Positions 37,460 to 49,159 of a stretch of DNA of 64,000 nt are shown here, in pieces. A program made the position numbers and the translations under genes. The notes below the pieces were generated by a model. It did no database searches. It was not told the origin of the DNA and saw only the letters and a program-made list of their open reading frames with translations. Numbering within the stretch: the first letter of the stretch is position 1; every line of letters begins with the position of its first letter. The stretch comes from Cryptocoryne crispatula var. balansae (Eukaryota > Streptophyta > Magnoliopsida > Alismatales > Araceae). The stretch is from positions 908,001 to 972,000 of the forward strand of contig CM069933.1 in the NCBI GenBank assembly GCA_036172225.1, in the 5' to 3' direction.

Positions 37460-39489
37460 AACACGAATCTCAACAGAAACATGTACAGAGAGATGATGGC
37501 CGCGGATTGCAGAGGAATCAATCCTCCGTTTCTCTTCCAAACCCAAAAATAAAAATTGCAGCTTTTCTCGCCGGGATTCTGCAGCGACAACCCCTCCCGT
37601 GAATATCCGCGGGCAGACAAAGCTCGGATGTGGATTCCAGCCATGGGGATCGGGCCGTACGCTGTATCCGCATCATCATCTTCCGTGTACTCGTCCCGTG
37701 CCGATCGATGACCGGGAGATGACGGGTACTCGAGCACTTCATAATCAGATCCTCGCTCGACGTTTTTGTGTGGTTCCACCGTGCTCCCCGCGATTCTCGG
37801 TTCTTTTGTTCTACGAGGTTAGGAATCGCGGTGGGGTTCTTGAGAAGAGAGACGAGAGTGCCGTGGCGCCCGTTCTGCCGATCCTGCTGTTCCTTCCCCT
37901 TCCATGTCTTCGCGGCCGCAAGAGCAGGCGGCGGGCCGGAGGAGATCTGAGGGAGCTCGGACCACCTCGGATGACTGAAATAGTCGCAACCCTCGTATAT
38001 CATCACTCCGTGGGACGATCTAGCTAGTATCAAGTTGACCGAGTGACGATTCGATCACGCCTTGATAAAGATTTAGTCAGGGTGGTCCAACGACGACTTA
38101 ATAGGAGTTCAAGATCGAGAAAAATTTCTTGGTCAGTAGATGATCTGCACTCAAGAGAGAAGTGGAGGGCATCCCCGAACGGTTTCCGGGCGCCTAGCAG
38201 CCTTGTTAGAGCCGGTGTTTTGATTATCCTGTCTTTTATTTATTTCGCTTATTTATTTGGTGATGAATCCGAATACTAGAAAAATAGAGAGGATCATAGA
38301 TCGGATATTCAAGATGTGATACCATATTCGAGTCACATCGATCTGGATCTTGAGATGTGGAAGATGATACGAGGGCAAGTGGTGATCTTCATAGAGTGGA
38401 TCGCCTCGATTCCTCGGTGAAGGGAGTTCCCTCGGTTCCAATGAAAATCAGTCGCGACTCCGGGTCATTTGAGTGGTGAATCGCTACCGAGAAAGGTCGA
38501 ACCATTATTGACATTTTACTAATTTACTACTCATTGGTAGCGAGTTTGTAAGGCGTCGGTAGCGGTTCAGTAACGATTTATTGACTTATTGATTCGTTAT
38601 CGACGGGGGTTAAACTATTACCGACGTCTTACTAATTCACTACCTATCATTTAAGTGATTAGTATCGCGATCTTTTTTCGTTGGGGACCGAGGATACTCC
38701 CTCCACGGGGATTGAGGTGATCTACTCTCTGACCTTCAAGGGTGTCGGTGGATCGGGTTTGACTTGAGGTTCAGTACAAAATATATATTGAGTCAAGTTG
38801 GTGATCTCTTAATGTCGCGATTTTGACATTTTGAAGATGATTTCTCCCCCCCTCGAAATTATTATTTTTTAATTATCGTGTAGTTCGGAATATTTATATT
38901 TTTAGATTAAGTCAAATATGTCAGATAAGAGACTAAACATGGGATTAGGAATCGGAATTTTCGGATTAACCCAGAACAAAAGACACCCCAAGGATTCAGA
39001 TTTTCATGTCAAGTCAAAAAATAAGCAGGACATAAATGTTCCAATTTCAGACAAGAGTTGGGGTATCCAAATTTCGATAATTTGGTTGATTGTGGGACGA
39101 GGTTGGTAAATGTTTAGTAAAAAGAAACATTATATTGTCATGGATGCAAAAAAAAATGTTTATAAGAAACATCCAACTTGAGAATATATTGGTTTTGATT
39201 CTTGGTGTTTTCCAATGGTATGAATTTTTTAAACAAATGTTCATGAGAATAGGAGCTCAGAACTCTCTACTGGGGTGTCAACGATGACATGATGGGCCAT
39301 ATTCTTTAGATGATAAATTGAAATTTAATATGTCAGAAATCATTTTGTTCATGAGTAGCGGACAAAGTAAGCTGATTTATTTTCGACATCGCACGTAAAA
39401 ATACAAATTTAAATTTTAGAATAAAACTATAACCAGGTCGCTCCCATTAATAACTTTATGGATTCGAGCAACCGGGAACAACTTCGGGT
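37460..39489. other. Intergenic region after the Dof gene
   Basis: The first 550 bp stay GC-rich and probably include the Dof 3' UTR; the rest drifts to AT-rich. Open frames in the GC-rich part on both strands have no recognisable domain and look incidental. Around 38480-38660 short motifs such as GGTAGCG and TTACTAATT(T)ACTAC recur loosely. No gene or element border is supported. Confidence 0.4.
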
Positions 39490-39860
39490 GCTCAAGCAAA
39501 CTGGACAAACTGATAAATCAAACCGAATCAAACTGATAGGGTTCGAGGACTCGGGTATTTGATTTTGCAAACCAAACCAAATCGATGTCATTTTATCGGT
39601 TTAATTTAGCTCGGCACCTCCCCACATCATACTATACCGATAAATCGGTTAGTTGAGATCGTTTGGCTCACTTTGTTATATATTATATTAATTATAAATA
39701 TATTATATTAAATTCAATATATACATATTAAGTAATGTAAAAAATATAATTATCTTTCGTAAATAAGATATTAATTTTAATGTTACCATTAAATAAAATT
39801 TTTTATTTATGTGTGTTAGATTGACGAACCGAACCGGACGGTTCAAGAAGATCGATATCT
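39490..39860. mobile_element. Diverged relative of the 512-bp AACCGAACC element
   Basis: It shares ordered motifs with the element at 35724-36235: TTTTATCGGTTTAATTTAGC, CGGCACCTCC, CCGATAAATCGGTTAG, an AT-rich centre and GAACCGAACCG near the right end. Termini and target duplication are too decayed to place. It lies about 220 bp upstream of the NAT10-like start codon. Confidence 0.5.
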
Positions 39861-40075
39861 CGTCGCATCCGATTCGGATATAACAGGAAAACCCGACCCG
39901 CTTAACCCGCCTCCGTTGCACAATCCGAACTCCGAAGACCAGACGGTGCCCCGTAGGGTTTATCGCGGCTACGACGCTCGTACAGAATTCCTATCGGGGG
40001 CTCTCGCCGTCGCCCTGCGCCTGTGCTCGCTCTCCGGGCCCCGGTGTCCGGTCGTAGTTCGTGCCCTCGGTGACC

Positions 40076-40395
40076 ATGAGGAAGAAGGTGGACGATTGCA
40101 TCCGCACCTTGATCGATAACGGCGTCGGGTTGAAGCATCGGTCCATGTTTGTCATCGTGGGTGACAAAGCCCGGGACCAGGTTGGTTAGCTAGGTTATTT
40201 CGTTCGCCGCCAACCCCGCTCGCGCGTACACGCACATTTCTCGCTTCTAATCCGTCCTCCTGTCGCCGTTGATGGCCGGGGGTCGTGGTTGGTGTCTCTG
40301 CAGGTTGTGAATCTCCATTACCTACTGAGTAAGGCGAGGGTCAAGTCGCGCTCGAGTGTTCTGTGGTGCTACAAGGACAAGTTGGAGATTAGCAG
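40076..40395 (+). CDS. NAT10: RNA cytidine acetyltransferase (NAT10/Kre33 family), first two exons only
   Basis: Exon 1 (40076-40180) encodes MRKKVDDCIRTLIDNGVGLK and HRSMFVIVGDKARDQ. Exon 2 (40304-40395) encodes VVNLHYLLSKARVKSRSSVL and WCYKDKLEIS and ends in phase 2. This is the highly conserved N-terminus of the eukaryotic enzyme that makes N4-acetylcytidine in 18S rRNA and in tRNA, acting in the nucleolus. The first ATG is used because MRKKVD is the invariant start in the family. The full protein has about 1,000 residues, with helicase and acetyltransferase domains; none of that is seen downstream to 64 kb. Either intron 2 is longer than 23.6 kb and filled with transposons, or the gene is a 5' fragment. 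The GT after exon 2 looks like an intact donor. Confidence 0.85.
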
Positions 40396-41433
40396 GTTCT
40401 CGGGATTCTGGTTTTTGCTCGTCGTGCTGTTATCTGGTTGTTGGAACTCGATCAGTATATTTTTCGGCTGTTTGCTGAAATCATTACGTATAAGCGGGTC
40501 TTTTTTTCCAGTTAATGATTGTGTATTTCGGAACGAGTTATCTTTCATTCTTAAGCATGTAGTTCATGATCATCAAAGTGGTACCTTTCCTCGAAGTTCC
40601 CGAAGGTATCGAATTCTGAAGTCTCCTTGCATTTGGAGATAATGGCTTCCAATATTTCCTTGCCGTTCTCTCATGTCCTTCACAACTATTCACGCTTATG
40701 CATTTCTCGCCCATCTTCTTCCTAAATATAATTTTACTAATTTGTTTGTGTTTCGGTGCCAGCATCCTACTGTTTTCTTAAGCAACCTCCTTTTCCATGG
40801 CCTTTATCCTTTTACGTCCTATCTTTCTCATTGCAAGTTAAATCTCTCATCTCTGCCGCCTCTTGCATGACCAGCATGTTTCCCTTAATTCACTTGATTG
40901 CTGCCTGTTCATTCACAGACTGCTGCCTCCATCTGTATATCCATGCTCCACCACAAACCCTATTATTCCCCCTCTAACATTGTATTGCCACCCCCCTTCA
41001 AGCTTGCTGCAAGCCCGAGCATCCTTTTTAAAGCACAAAAGTGAGGGCTGAAAGCTGTTGTACGTACACTTCATACTTTACCTATGTTTAAGGCAGAAGT
41101 ATTCAATCCAAAATTTTGTAAATACGTAAAGTGAGTTTTTTTTAGTATTATGTTAAGTACGTAGTATGACTAATTGTTAGCAATAACATGATGTTATTTC
41201 ACTAGCATAATAAATGATCATTTTTCTAAGGTGCAATTTCAACAGCTATTTTCAACTAATCCCAAGTTTATTGTGGTGGACCACAAAGTGGATAGCTCAA
41301 AAAACTCCAATATCCCAGTTTTCTTTGGGTAATTTGCATAGCAGAAATGTCAGATGGCTTTAGGTGAAGTTCTTCCCTGTTTACTAGCATCTTCAGACAG
41401 TGTGTGAGCATCTTGCAAGATTTGATCGTTGTT
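40396..41433. other. Start of intron 2 of the NAT10-like gene
   Basis: It begins with GTTCTCGG after exon 2. The sequence is AT/CT-rich with no recognisable exon. The next conserved segment of the family (a basic HKKKRAKQIKKLM-like stretch) is not found here in any frame. Confidence 0.5.
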
Positions 41434-42840
41434 TTTTTGGAAGGTCAGAAGTCCAATTCTTTTAAAAGCTGAAAAAGGTTACATAAGGAGAGGAGAGAGT
41501 CTAGATGTGCAGTAGCGTCTGATATCCTCTACGTTCTCCATGCCTTGACACTGGCCAGGATTTGCTGAAATCCAGTCGTTAAGCAGCCCTGGAACTTGCA
41601 GCGGAATAAAAAGAGGTTTGGCAAAGTAGTCTTCAAAGATTCTTCGGTTCCTCATGCGCCAAATTTTCCAGAGCATAACCGGAAGAATGCAATTCCATAG
41701 AGTAGAAGGTCACGGGTTTAGTGCTGTCCAATCGCTGTGGAGCTGTAAGGTATTGTTATACTCCTTCCAAACTATGTTCCAGCAGCGAAAAAGTAGTCTC
41801 CAGACTCCAGAGAAAATTGTTGTTACTGTACATCATGAAAATTTGGTCATTGTCTTCCTCTAAGATGCTGCAGAAAACAGTGGTTATGGGAAAAGAAGGG
41901 GGTATCTCCTAGTTGGGAGTCTTCCTCTCCCAATCTTTCATAAAAACAGTTTTATCCTAATAGGAACTACTAGCCTCCAAACTTTATGATAACAAAGAAC
42001 TTCAACACCACCCCTCATCAACTTCCTCAGCCCCGATCTCACCGAGAATAAACCTTTTTTGTCTGGTAGCCATACCAATAAGTCCTCCCCGTTGCTTATA
42101 GATTTGTGCCTTTCCAGTAAAGCAAATAGCTCTGTCAAGCAAGGATTGTCATCTCGGATCTCGGCTTTGTCTCGGGGGGGGGGGGTGAAAGAGAAGAGAT
42201 CTCGGAGAGATCTCGAGAGATCGGATCTCGGATTTTCGGATCAAAATGTATATTTATATGAAACATAACATAATATCTTGTAAAAATAGGAGTACATCAA
42301 TGAATTTACATGAAAATATATAACACATTTTGTACATCAACTGTGTGAATGAACAATTACAAAACATTTTCAATATCAACAAGATAATATTTGTGCTTGT
42401 AAAAGATTTAAACTTGTATATAATCTTATTTAAATACTAATATGTTATTAAACTTGTAACATATTTTTATGTGATAGTATAAATGATAGTAAAATATATT
42501 AAATGTGTTTACACTACCATAAACGGGGCGGAGGTGCAGAGTAGTCGTGGATCGACTCTTGTGGGGTGTATCGGGGGGGGGCAAAGCCTCCCAAAGATTT
42601 TTTTTAATGGATCAGTCTACATGGGGTGAGATCTCAGTGATCTCGTATCTTGGCCCCTTGGCGAGACCGAGATTCTCTCGAGATCTCGTCGAGATGGAAA
42701 ACCATGGTAGCAAGTACTTCATCTTGTATGTCTCCATTTTCAAAATGAACATCATTTGGTTCTTGGTCGGCCATTGCTCTAAAGTCTGCAATATTAAAAC
42801 ATTAAAAAGATTTAGACATCTGATCAATTCGTCACAAAAT
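41434..42840 (-). pseudogene. LINE retrotransposon 3' fragment, interrupted
   Basis: The minus strand from 42138 reads TELFALLERHKSISNGEDLL then VWLPDKKGLFSVRSGLRKLM and KVWRLVVPIRIKLFL, the zinc-binding region that follows the reverse transcriptase in plant LINEs. Further on, MLWKIWRMRNRRIFEDYF (ending near 41630) continues the same pattern. Frames change between pieces. A hAT-like element (42140-42706) has cut the LINE; a few LINE-like codons resume at 42707-42840. The 5' reverse-transcriptase part is absent. Confidence 0.6.
42140..42706. mobile_element. Non-autonomous hAT-like element, 567 bp, inside the LINE fragment
   Basis: Left end CAAGGATTGTCATCTCGG; right end, read inward, CATGGTTTTCCATCTCGACG. 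Both ends are rich in GATCTCGGAGAG-type motifs and the middle is AT-rich. The flanks CTGTCAAG and GTAGCAAG share 5 of 8 bases, a weak target duplication. A 13-G run lies near 42174. Confidence 0.6.
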
Positions 42841-42849
42841 TATTGAATT

Positions 42850-43130
42850 AGCCGGTTAAGGAGTGAAGAGGTGTACAACCCCTTAAGGGGGCTTCTTACA
42901 AGTCACATAGTCACCCCTCGGATAGTCGGATGACTGTTTAAGGGGGAGGAGGGGGCAGGGGTCTGGAGGGGGGGCAGCCCCTTAAGGGTTGTCAACAATC
43001 ACCCCTTGAGTGACTGTTTAAGGGGAGAAGGGGGGAGGAGAAGAGGGGGGCAGGGGGTCTGGGGAGGGGTATAACATCCCTTCAGCGGGACTGTTAAGGG
43101 GAGGCCTTACGGAATTTAGGGGGTTCTAGA
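42850..43130 (+). repeat. G-rich, imperfectly duplicated tract
   Basis: The phrase GACTGTTTAAGGGGG...GCAGGGGGTCTGG followed by CCCTTAAGG or CATCCCTT occurs twice, roughly 100 bp apart (about 42929 and 43012), with a third partial start near 43089. The + strand carries many runs of three to seven G. No coding potential. Confidence 0.7.
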
Positions 43131-43135
43131 GGGGA

Positions 43136-46100
43136 CATAGTTGTCAAGGCGACAAGGCGTCCAAGGCGCCCGAAGAGTATTTTACAGCTTAGGCGACTAG
43201 GCGTAAGCCTAGGCGTCGCCTAGGTGTTAAGGCGAGGTATGAAGGGGAGTGGAGTGTATATGGCATTTTTTGAAACTATCATGACATATATAAAAATTGA
43301 AATGAAACTTACAAATCTAATCAAATTGACATACATTCATAACCAAACTTGAATAAGATCAAGAACATAACATGTACAAAAAAATACAAACTCAAGACAA
43401 TTTAAACCAAATGAACTTACCAAATAATGTAAACATTGTTTGAACTTCTTTTTTTTTAAGAACCTGCATAATAGTGTTCACAATATATTTGCAAAATACA
43501 AGCACTAAACATTCCACATTATCACAACATAAGGCACTAACATATTGAGATATGAAGTAATCAAATTCAAAACATTAAAAATACATCAAAAGACAATACA
43601 ACTAACATCACCATTTACTAAAAACATAAGTAACATCAAAAGAGTACTTAAAACATGAAAGTTGAAAGATAAAACTTAAAAGACAAGAATATTTAAAAGT
43701 TACATCACCAACTCAAAGTTTAAAACCGAACACAACATTTTCTAAAATGTCAACATCATGTGCATTAGTTTCCTCTTCTTCATGTGTCTCTTGACTCTCC
43801 CATGATGCACCTCCATCATCATCATCATCATCATCATGATCATCTATATCATCCTCTGGAAGCTCTTCATCACTATTTTCATCCCTTGATGGCGTAAAAT
43901 GTGATGCACTTGATTGTCCAATTATTCTTTGAGGTCTACCCTCTGAAGCTCCCATAGCATCATCCACATCTCTCCATGTGAGATCTTCCCCTTCATGCAC
44001 TAAATCTTCATATCCTTTTGTCATCCATTCATTTCCCCAATCTAGATCTTCAAAACAAATAGGATCATACTTTTGAGGATCTTTTTTTCGTGCTATAAAT
44101 CTATCACGAAGATGTCGGTTGTATTGCACATATACCAAATCATTCAACCGCTTATGTTCCAAGCGGTTCCTCTTCTTAGTATGAAGCTGAAAAAAATGAA
44201 TATAAAATTATGAGTTGAAATATAAATCATTTAATGTAGATCATGCTAGTTATATGTATGATGTATCACAATTTTAGAAATCTTACAAATTCAAAAGTGC
44301 TCCAATTCCGCTCACAACCCGATGAGCTACAACAAAGGCCTAGAACCTTCAATGCAAAAGCTCTCAACTCAGGTGTTTGTCCGCCATATTGTATCCACCA
44401 ATCAACTATATTGACAAAGAGATATTAACCACAAGATGTACAAATAGTGTTAATCAAAAAAATATAATGATACTTGTGCCCTTACTTGGAAGCTTTTTAT
44501 GACGTGACTTGATAGCGAATGATATGCCAAATGTGCCTTTTGCTTCCATATAAGAGGAAAGTTGTTCATCTATTTTTTCTTGTAAATCAGAATCTCCCAC
44601 AATTTTCTCCATACAAGTGTAAAAAGCACCTTCCATCTTGGCGGTTGAAGTTGGATCTCTTGCTTTAGCATCAAAGTAAAACTTAGGATTCAGAAAATAG
44701 CCGGTTAAATGTAGAGGGCGTTGCATTTGTACCTCCCATCGTCGATCCACAATTTTTAAGATAGGAGTGTATTTTGTTTCCTTTCCCGCAAAGTTTTCAA
44801 TAATTTTCTGCTTTGCACATTACATTGCAGCATACAAATAGTCCATTGCCGGCTTTACATCCCCATCCACTATCCTTAAAACTTGTAAAATTGGTTAACA
44901 TGCTCTCAAGATTTCTTCTACTCCATGCCAAAATTTGATTTGAAAAACAATGGACTGCACATTTTTTCCCATGTTTGTCTTTGCCCACACACTTCTATGC
45001 CAAGCATCGGAAGAAAATAATCTCCTCAATCCTTTTTTTACCACATCATCATTTAATCTGTCTAACGTGAGAAAAGATGTAGCAAACCGTGTTACCCCGC
45101 ACCTTACAAGTTCTTTTCCTTTTGTTTCCTTCCTCGTGAAATCCATTAAACGTGAATGATTATACATGTAATTAGTTACCTTCTTGGCTTTTGAAATTGT
45201 ACCTGCATAATCTTTCATCTTTCCGATATCCTCCAACATTAAATCAAGACAATGTGCTGCACAAGGTGTCCAATACAAATGTTTTCTTTTTTCCATTAAC
45301 AATCTTGCAAATTTGAAACGTTGTATGATGCGTTGTCGATCACAATTGGAGCACATATTGCTCACCAATTTTCTCAACAACTTTGTCCAAAAGTTTATAA
45401 ATAAGTATGGCATCTTCTTTGCGGTCAGAGACATCTATGGACTCTAGAAAGTAGGTCCCCTCTGGACAATTGACCAAGAAATTAAGTAATTTTCGTTGTC
45501 TTCTATCACCCGGCCATCACACATTATGGTACAACCATAAACTTTCCAACATTGCTCATACTCCGAACGCATTGCAGCAATTCTCTCCACCGCTTTCTTA
45601 AGCAAAGGCACCCTCAAGCTATGATAACTCGGAGGCCTACAACCCGGCCCAACTCAACCGGCAGATTCACACATGACCTCGAAACTTCTCAGCTTTGTAG
45701 CATTGAATGAAATGCCGGCTTCATAGAACTAAGTGGCTGCATGTTCTTCAAACAATGCTTGTTCTTCTTTCTTCAATTGACTATTCAAAGTGCTTTGATA
45801 TTTTTTGCCACTTCTTCTTGCATCAACAAAATCCTCACCGACATTCTTGTAAAGACATCCATAGGACCCTTATTTTTCTTGCTTTTATCTGGAAGTGAAA
45901 CTAAATTTGTAGATTTAGTACTCCCACTTCCTTTCTCTGAATGTTGTATGTCACCCTCTTGGGCATCTTCATCACTTTCAGAACATGCAAGAAAGTCATT
46001 TGTTCTTGAAGATGACAATTTTCTCTTCTTACTTTTATTCAACCAACTTAACATCTCATCAGCAATTTCCTTGGTAGTTTTTGGACATTTCTTAACATCG

Positions 46101-47203
46101 CTGAATCCTCCAATCAAATGTTCCTTTTGTCTCTTGATTCCACCATTTGTCACCAAGCCACAAAGTTCACATTGAACTCTTTTCTTGTCCTTATCATCCG
46201 GCCAAAAATCATACTTCCAACCCGGATCGTTCGACTTCGCTTTCTTTTTTTTCAACAACATTCATGTTGACTGATCCTGATCCAGATTTCATCAATCAAC
46301 CAAAGAAAAAACTCACCGGCTGAAGACACAAAAAATATCAATGTAGCACATCCAGATTATATAAATCGACATAAACAATTAGACAACAATAGAAATAGAA
46401 AATAAGAGAAAACAGAATTTTTCGATCTCAAACCGTAGCATAAATGACTCCGGCGGAGATTGAGAGGATTTCAACTCTATTACGTATAATATAACAATCT
46501 CCATACATTACTTGATGTCAATGATCTATTTAGAATATATAAATATACTCGAAGAAGCAAGAACAAGGGAATCGGAAATTAACGACGCACCGAAGATGTT
46601 TAAACATGAAATATTTTACATATTCATAGATAGATAATACTTAAGAAGACTTAAGGCATCGTAAAAGATGCTATGACAACAAATCAGCGAGAATAAATAA
46701 TAAGAATAACAAAAAAAATAAAAAACTAGGTTTTAGAGAGAGTTGGAGGACCGTACGGAGAGCTGAGCGGCTAGGGCTTCTCTTGGAGATGAAAATGCCA
46801 CGTAGAAGGAAGCCGCGGGGTGGAAGGAGCTGTGAGGCCGGTCTGTTGGAGCTTGGAGGGCCGCAGGAAGTCGTCGGGGGCGAAGTGCACTGGCGTCGGG
46901 CTGGGAACCGCGGCGTCGCGTCCGCGGGAGGCGTCTTCGGGCGAATGCAGCGGGGCTGAGCGGCCCGGGTTGAATAAAGAGGCCGCATGGCCTGTTTGGC
47001 GTGAACCGGTGGCACCGGTTCAAACGCTGAACCGGCGGGCTCTCCGGACCAGGCGTCCGAGCGCTCGCCTAAGCGGCGCCTTGGCCGCTTAAGCGGTCAA
47101 GGCGTACGCCTTTTTCAGGTGCCATAAGGCAGCCGGCCCAGGTGAGCTTCCAACACCGCCTTGTCGCCTAGGCGCCGCTTAGGCGACCGCCTTGATAACT
47201 ATG
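43136..47203 (-). mobile_element. hAT transposon copy 1, minus strand, about 4.07 kb
   Basis: It runs from CATAGTTGTCAAGGCG (43136) to CGCCTTGATAACTATG (47203), which are inverted terminal repeats with AGGCG/CGCCT-rich subterminal motifs. It carries the pseudogene at 43713-46261 on the minus strand; the GC-rich 46740-47170 is its 5' leader. The outside 8 bp are AGAGGGGA on the left and GCCACACC on the right, so this copy has no matching target duplication of its own. It is an inverted near-duplicate of 51092-55148. Confidence 0.9.
43713..46261 (-). pseudogene. hAT transposase pseudogene, copy 1
   Basis: Begins MLLKKKKAKSNDPGWKYDFW with a BED-type finger (VQCELC...H), then the DUF659/transposase core (CDGW and D-N motifs in copy 2), KHLYWTPCAAHCLDLMLEDI, and the C-terminal dimerisation region with LEHKRLNDLVYVQYNRHLRD. 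It ends in an acidic D/E-rich tail, ...NVVFGFKL. Damage: an in-frame stop at 45654-45656 and another at 44895-44897 (both shared with copy 2), a private one-base loss near 45838 that shifts frame, and changes in the core around 45320-45350. It cannot make a full transposase. Confidence 0.85.
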
Positions 47204-48741
47204 GCCACACCACCACCTGAGGAGGTGGACATGGATCAGATATTCCAGGAGGAGAATGCACTTGCCTCCTGGATAGAGGAGAGGGAAGCCAAGGATCATC
47301 CAGCTGAATTTGATCCCAATGATCGCGTATGGGCTGAAGGCAAGGATCGCGGGATCGGAATCGGAATCGGGATCGGTGGGTACCGATCCGATCCGATCTC
47401 GGATCGGATCGGATCAGACCGATTCCGACCGATTCAATGGAAGAAAATTGATCCAGAATCGGTAAGAAAAAAAAGCCAAAAAAAAAAAACGATCCGATTC
47501 CGGACCGATTCTGGCCGATCCGACTGGAATAGCAAAAAAAGAAAAAAAACGATCCGATTTCGATTCTGATTCCGATTCCGGCCGATTCCGACCGATTCCG
47601 CGGAATTCATGCCGGAATCGGTCCTTCCGCATGGAATCGGTCAGAATCGGTCCGATTCCACCGATTCCGTAAACTATGGCTGAAGGAGAGTTGGATGGTG
47701 TTGAAGCTAAGGAGGATGCTCTAGCTCCACCTCCACCTACTTCTCAGGCTCAGACAGGGACTTCTTCTGCCGCAGCAGCTATAGAGCAACCATCTCCAAC
47801 TTTAACCCCAGCCGCAGCCACCGCTACCCAGCCCATTCGTAGTCCAGGAAAAACAAAAAAAAGTAACTGCACGAAAAATGAGCGGATTTGCAAAGCTAAA
47901 AAAATCTTTGGGTTCTAGTACTTCAGAGATGGCTGAAGAAGCGAAGAGAAAGAAGTTGGAGATCAGACATCCTGTGAGCCCAGATGACAGCACACAAGTT
48001 CCTTCTCACTCCTCAGTTGATGATGACGAGGAGTGCATACCAGCGACGCAGCCATCAGTAGCAGCCCAATCACCTGATTCACGACGGCCAAAGTCGTATT
48101 CCATGCTGGATGAACATCACACCATCATTTTATATAGCCATAATATCCAGCATTTGGTGAGGCTCAACAGCAGTGGATTTCTCCACCACCACAACTAGCT
48201 CCACTAGAGTCTGCCTACGTCCCGGTCGTCCCGCAGTCCGATGCCTACGACCTTGATAGTATGGCATCGGCATTATTTTCATATGGGTATGGTCCCGGAC
48301 AATATACAAGACTGGGCACAACTCAAGAGCATCGACAGTAGTAAGAAGAGGAGGAAGACTAATATCCATATCCTAAATATTGGTATTAGATTGATATCAC
48401 GTAAATTCCTATTTTTTATATTGTCATGTATCAATTAATTGATTTTTGAATCAATAGAATACGTACTTGACTTCATTTCATGTTCATTAATAATTATTCG
48501 ATGTGGTCCTATGGATGAATGCTAATCTTATTTTTAGAATTTTTTTCTAACTCATTTCCTATTTTTATAAATTTTTTATGATTTTTTAAAATTTTTTGAT
48601 GAAAAAAATTCAAAAAAAACGATCTAGGCCGATTCTTGGATCGATTATCCTCCTAGGAATCGGCCGGAATCGGAATCGGGTCGATTTAGGGTTTAGGGCT
48701 TAGGATCCCAACCGATTCCAATTCCGATTCCACGATCCTTG
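47204..48741 (+). pseudogene. 3' half of a third hAT element (host element), displaced
   Basis: Right after copy 1 the + strand reads PPEEVDMDQIFQEENALASW and IEEREAKDHPAEFDPNDRVW; after a 338-bp insertion it continues ELDGVEAKEDALAPPPP... . The C-terminal tail is QSDAYDLDSMASALFSYGY, GPGQYTRLGTTQEH. It ends near CGATCCTTG (48741). This tail follows the dimerisation region in DUF659-type hAT proteins. The 5' half lies on the minus strand at 55149-56600, where KVGVYSAT stops exactly at the border of copy 2. The two halves make one protein frame only if the sequence between is turned round. Confidence 0.75.
47341..47678. mobile_element. 338-bp non-autonomous element nested in the host hAT
   Basis: It begins CAAGGATCGCGGGATCGG and ends CGATTCCGTAAACTATG. 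GCTGAAGG is exactly duplicated on both sides (47333-47340 and 47679-47686). Dense GGAATCGG/CCGATTCC motifs fill it. Without the insertion and one duplicate, the host frame reads on through ...VWAEGELDG. Its CAAGGATCG end is the inverse of the CGATCCTTG at the end of the host hAT (48741), so the two are probably related. Confidence 0.88.
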
Positions 48742-49159
48742 TCCCTTGGGAACTTTGAAATGAGCCTCGTGCAACTGGACACAAGAACGACCACTACCAG
48801 GTGACCATAGTGGGCTGAAATCAGGACAGCTGGTCCTGCCTGATATTACCTGATTAAATGAGAAGCCTAGGATGGATCGGCCAATCCATAGTGGGGTCAA
48901 ATTGGGCAGGCTGAAATATTAAAACCAGCCACTACGCTGCTCTCTGGTAAGGCCTACCATGCGAGTACAATAGAAGCAACAATTGGAATAGAAATAATGA
49001 TGATGTTACAACTAAAATAATAAGAACAAAAGACAAGTCGGCTACGTGTAATTTTTGACCTCTCAAGAACTGTGGAATTAGAAACAATGAACAATTCTAT
49101 ATATGTACACACAAATACATATATATTGAATTCTTTTGTAATCATATAAGCCCTTAAAG
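48742..49159. other. Spacer between the host hAT end and a LINE fragment
   Basis: About 420 bp with no recognisable gene. It starts TCCCTTGG after the hAT terminus, which would be one half of that element's target duplication. The other half was not found. Confidence 0.4.

Noticed and set aside
37123..38033. Long minus-strand frames overlapping and following the Dof gene
   Set aside because: They are shadows of the GC-rich Dof coding strand and its flank; no recognisable domain or splice structure.
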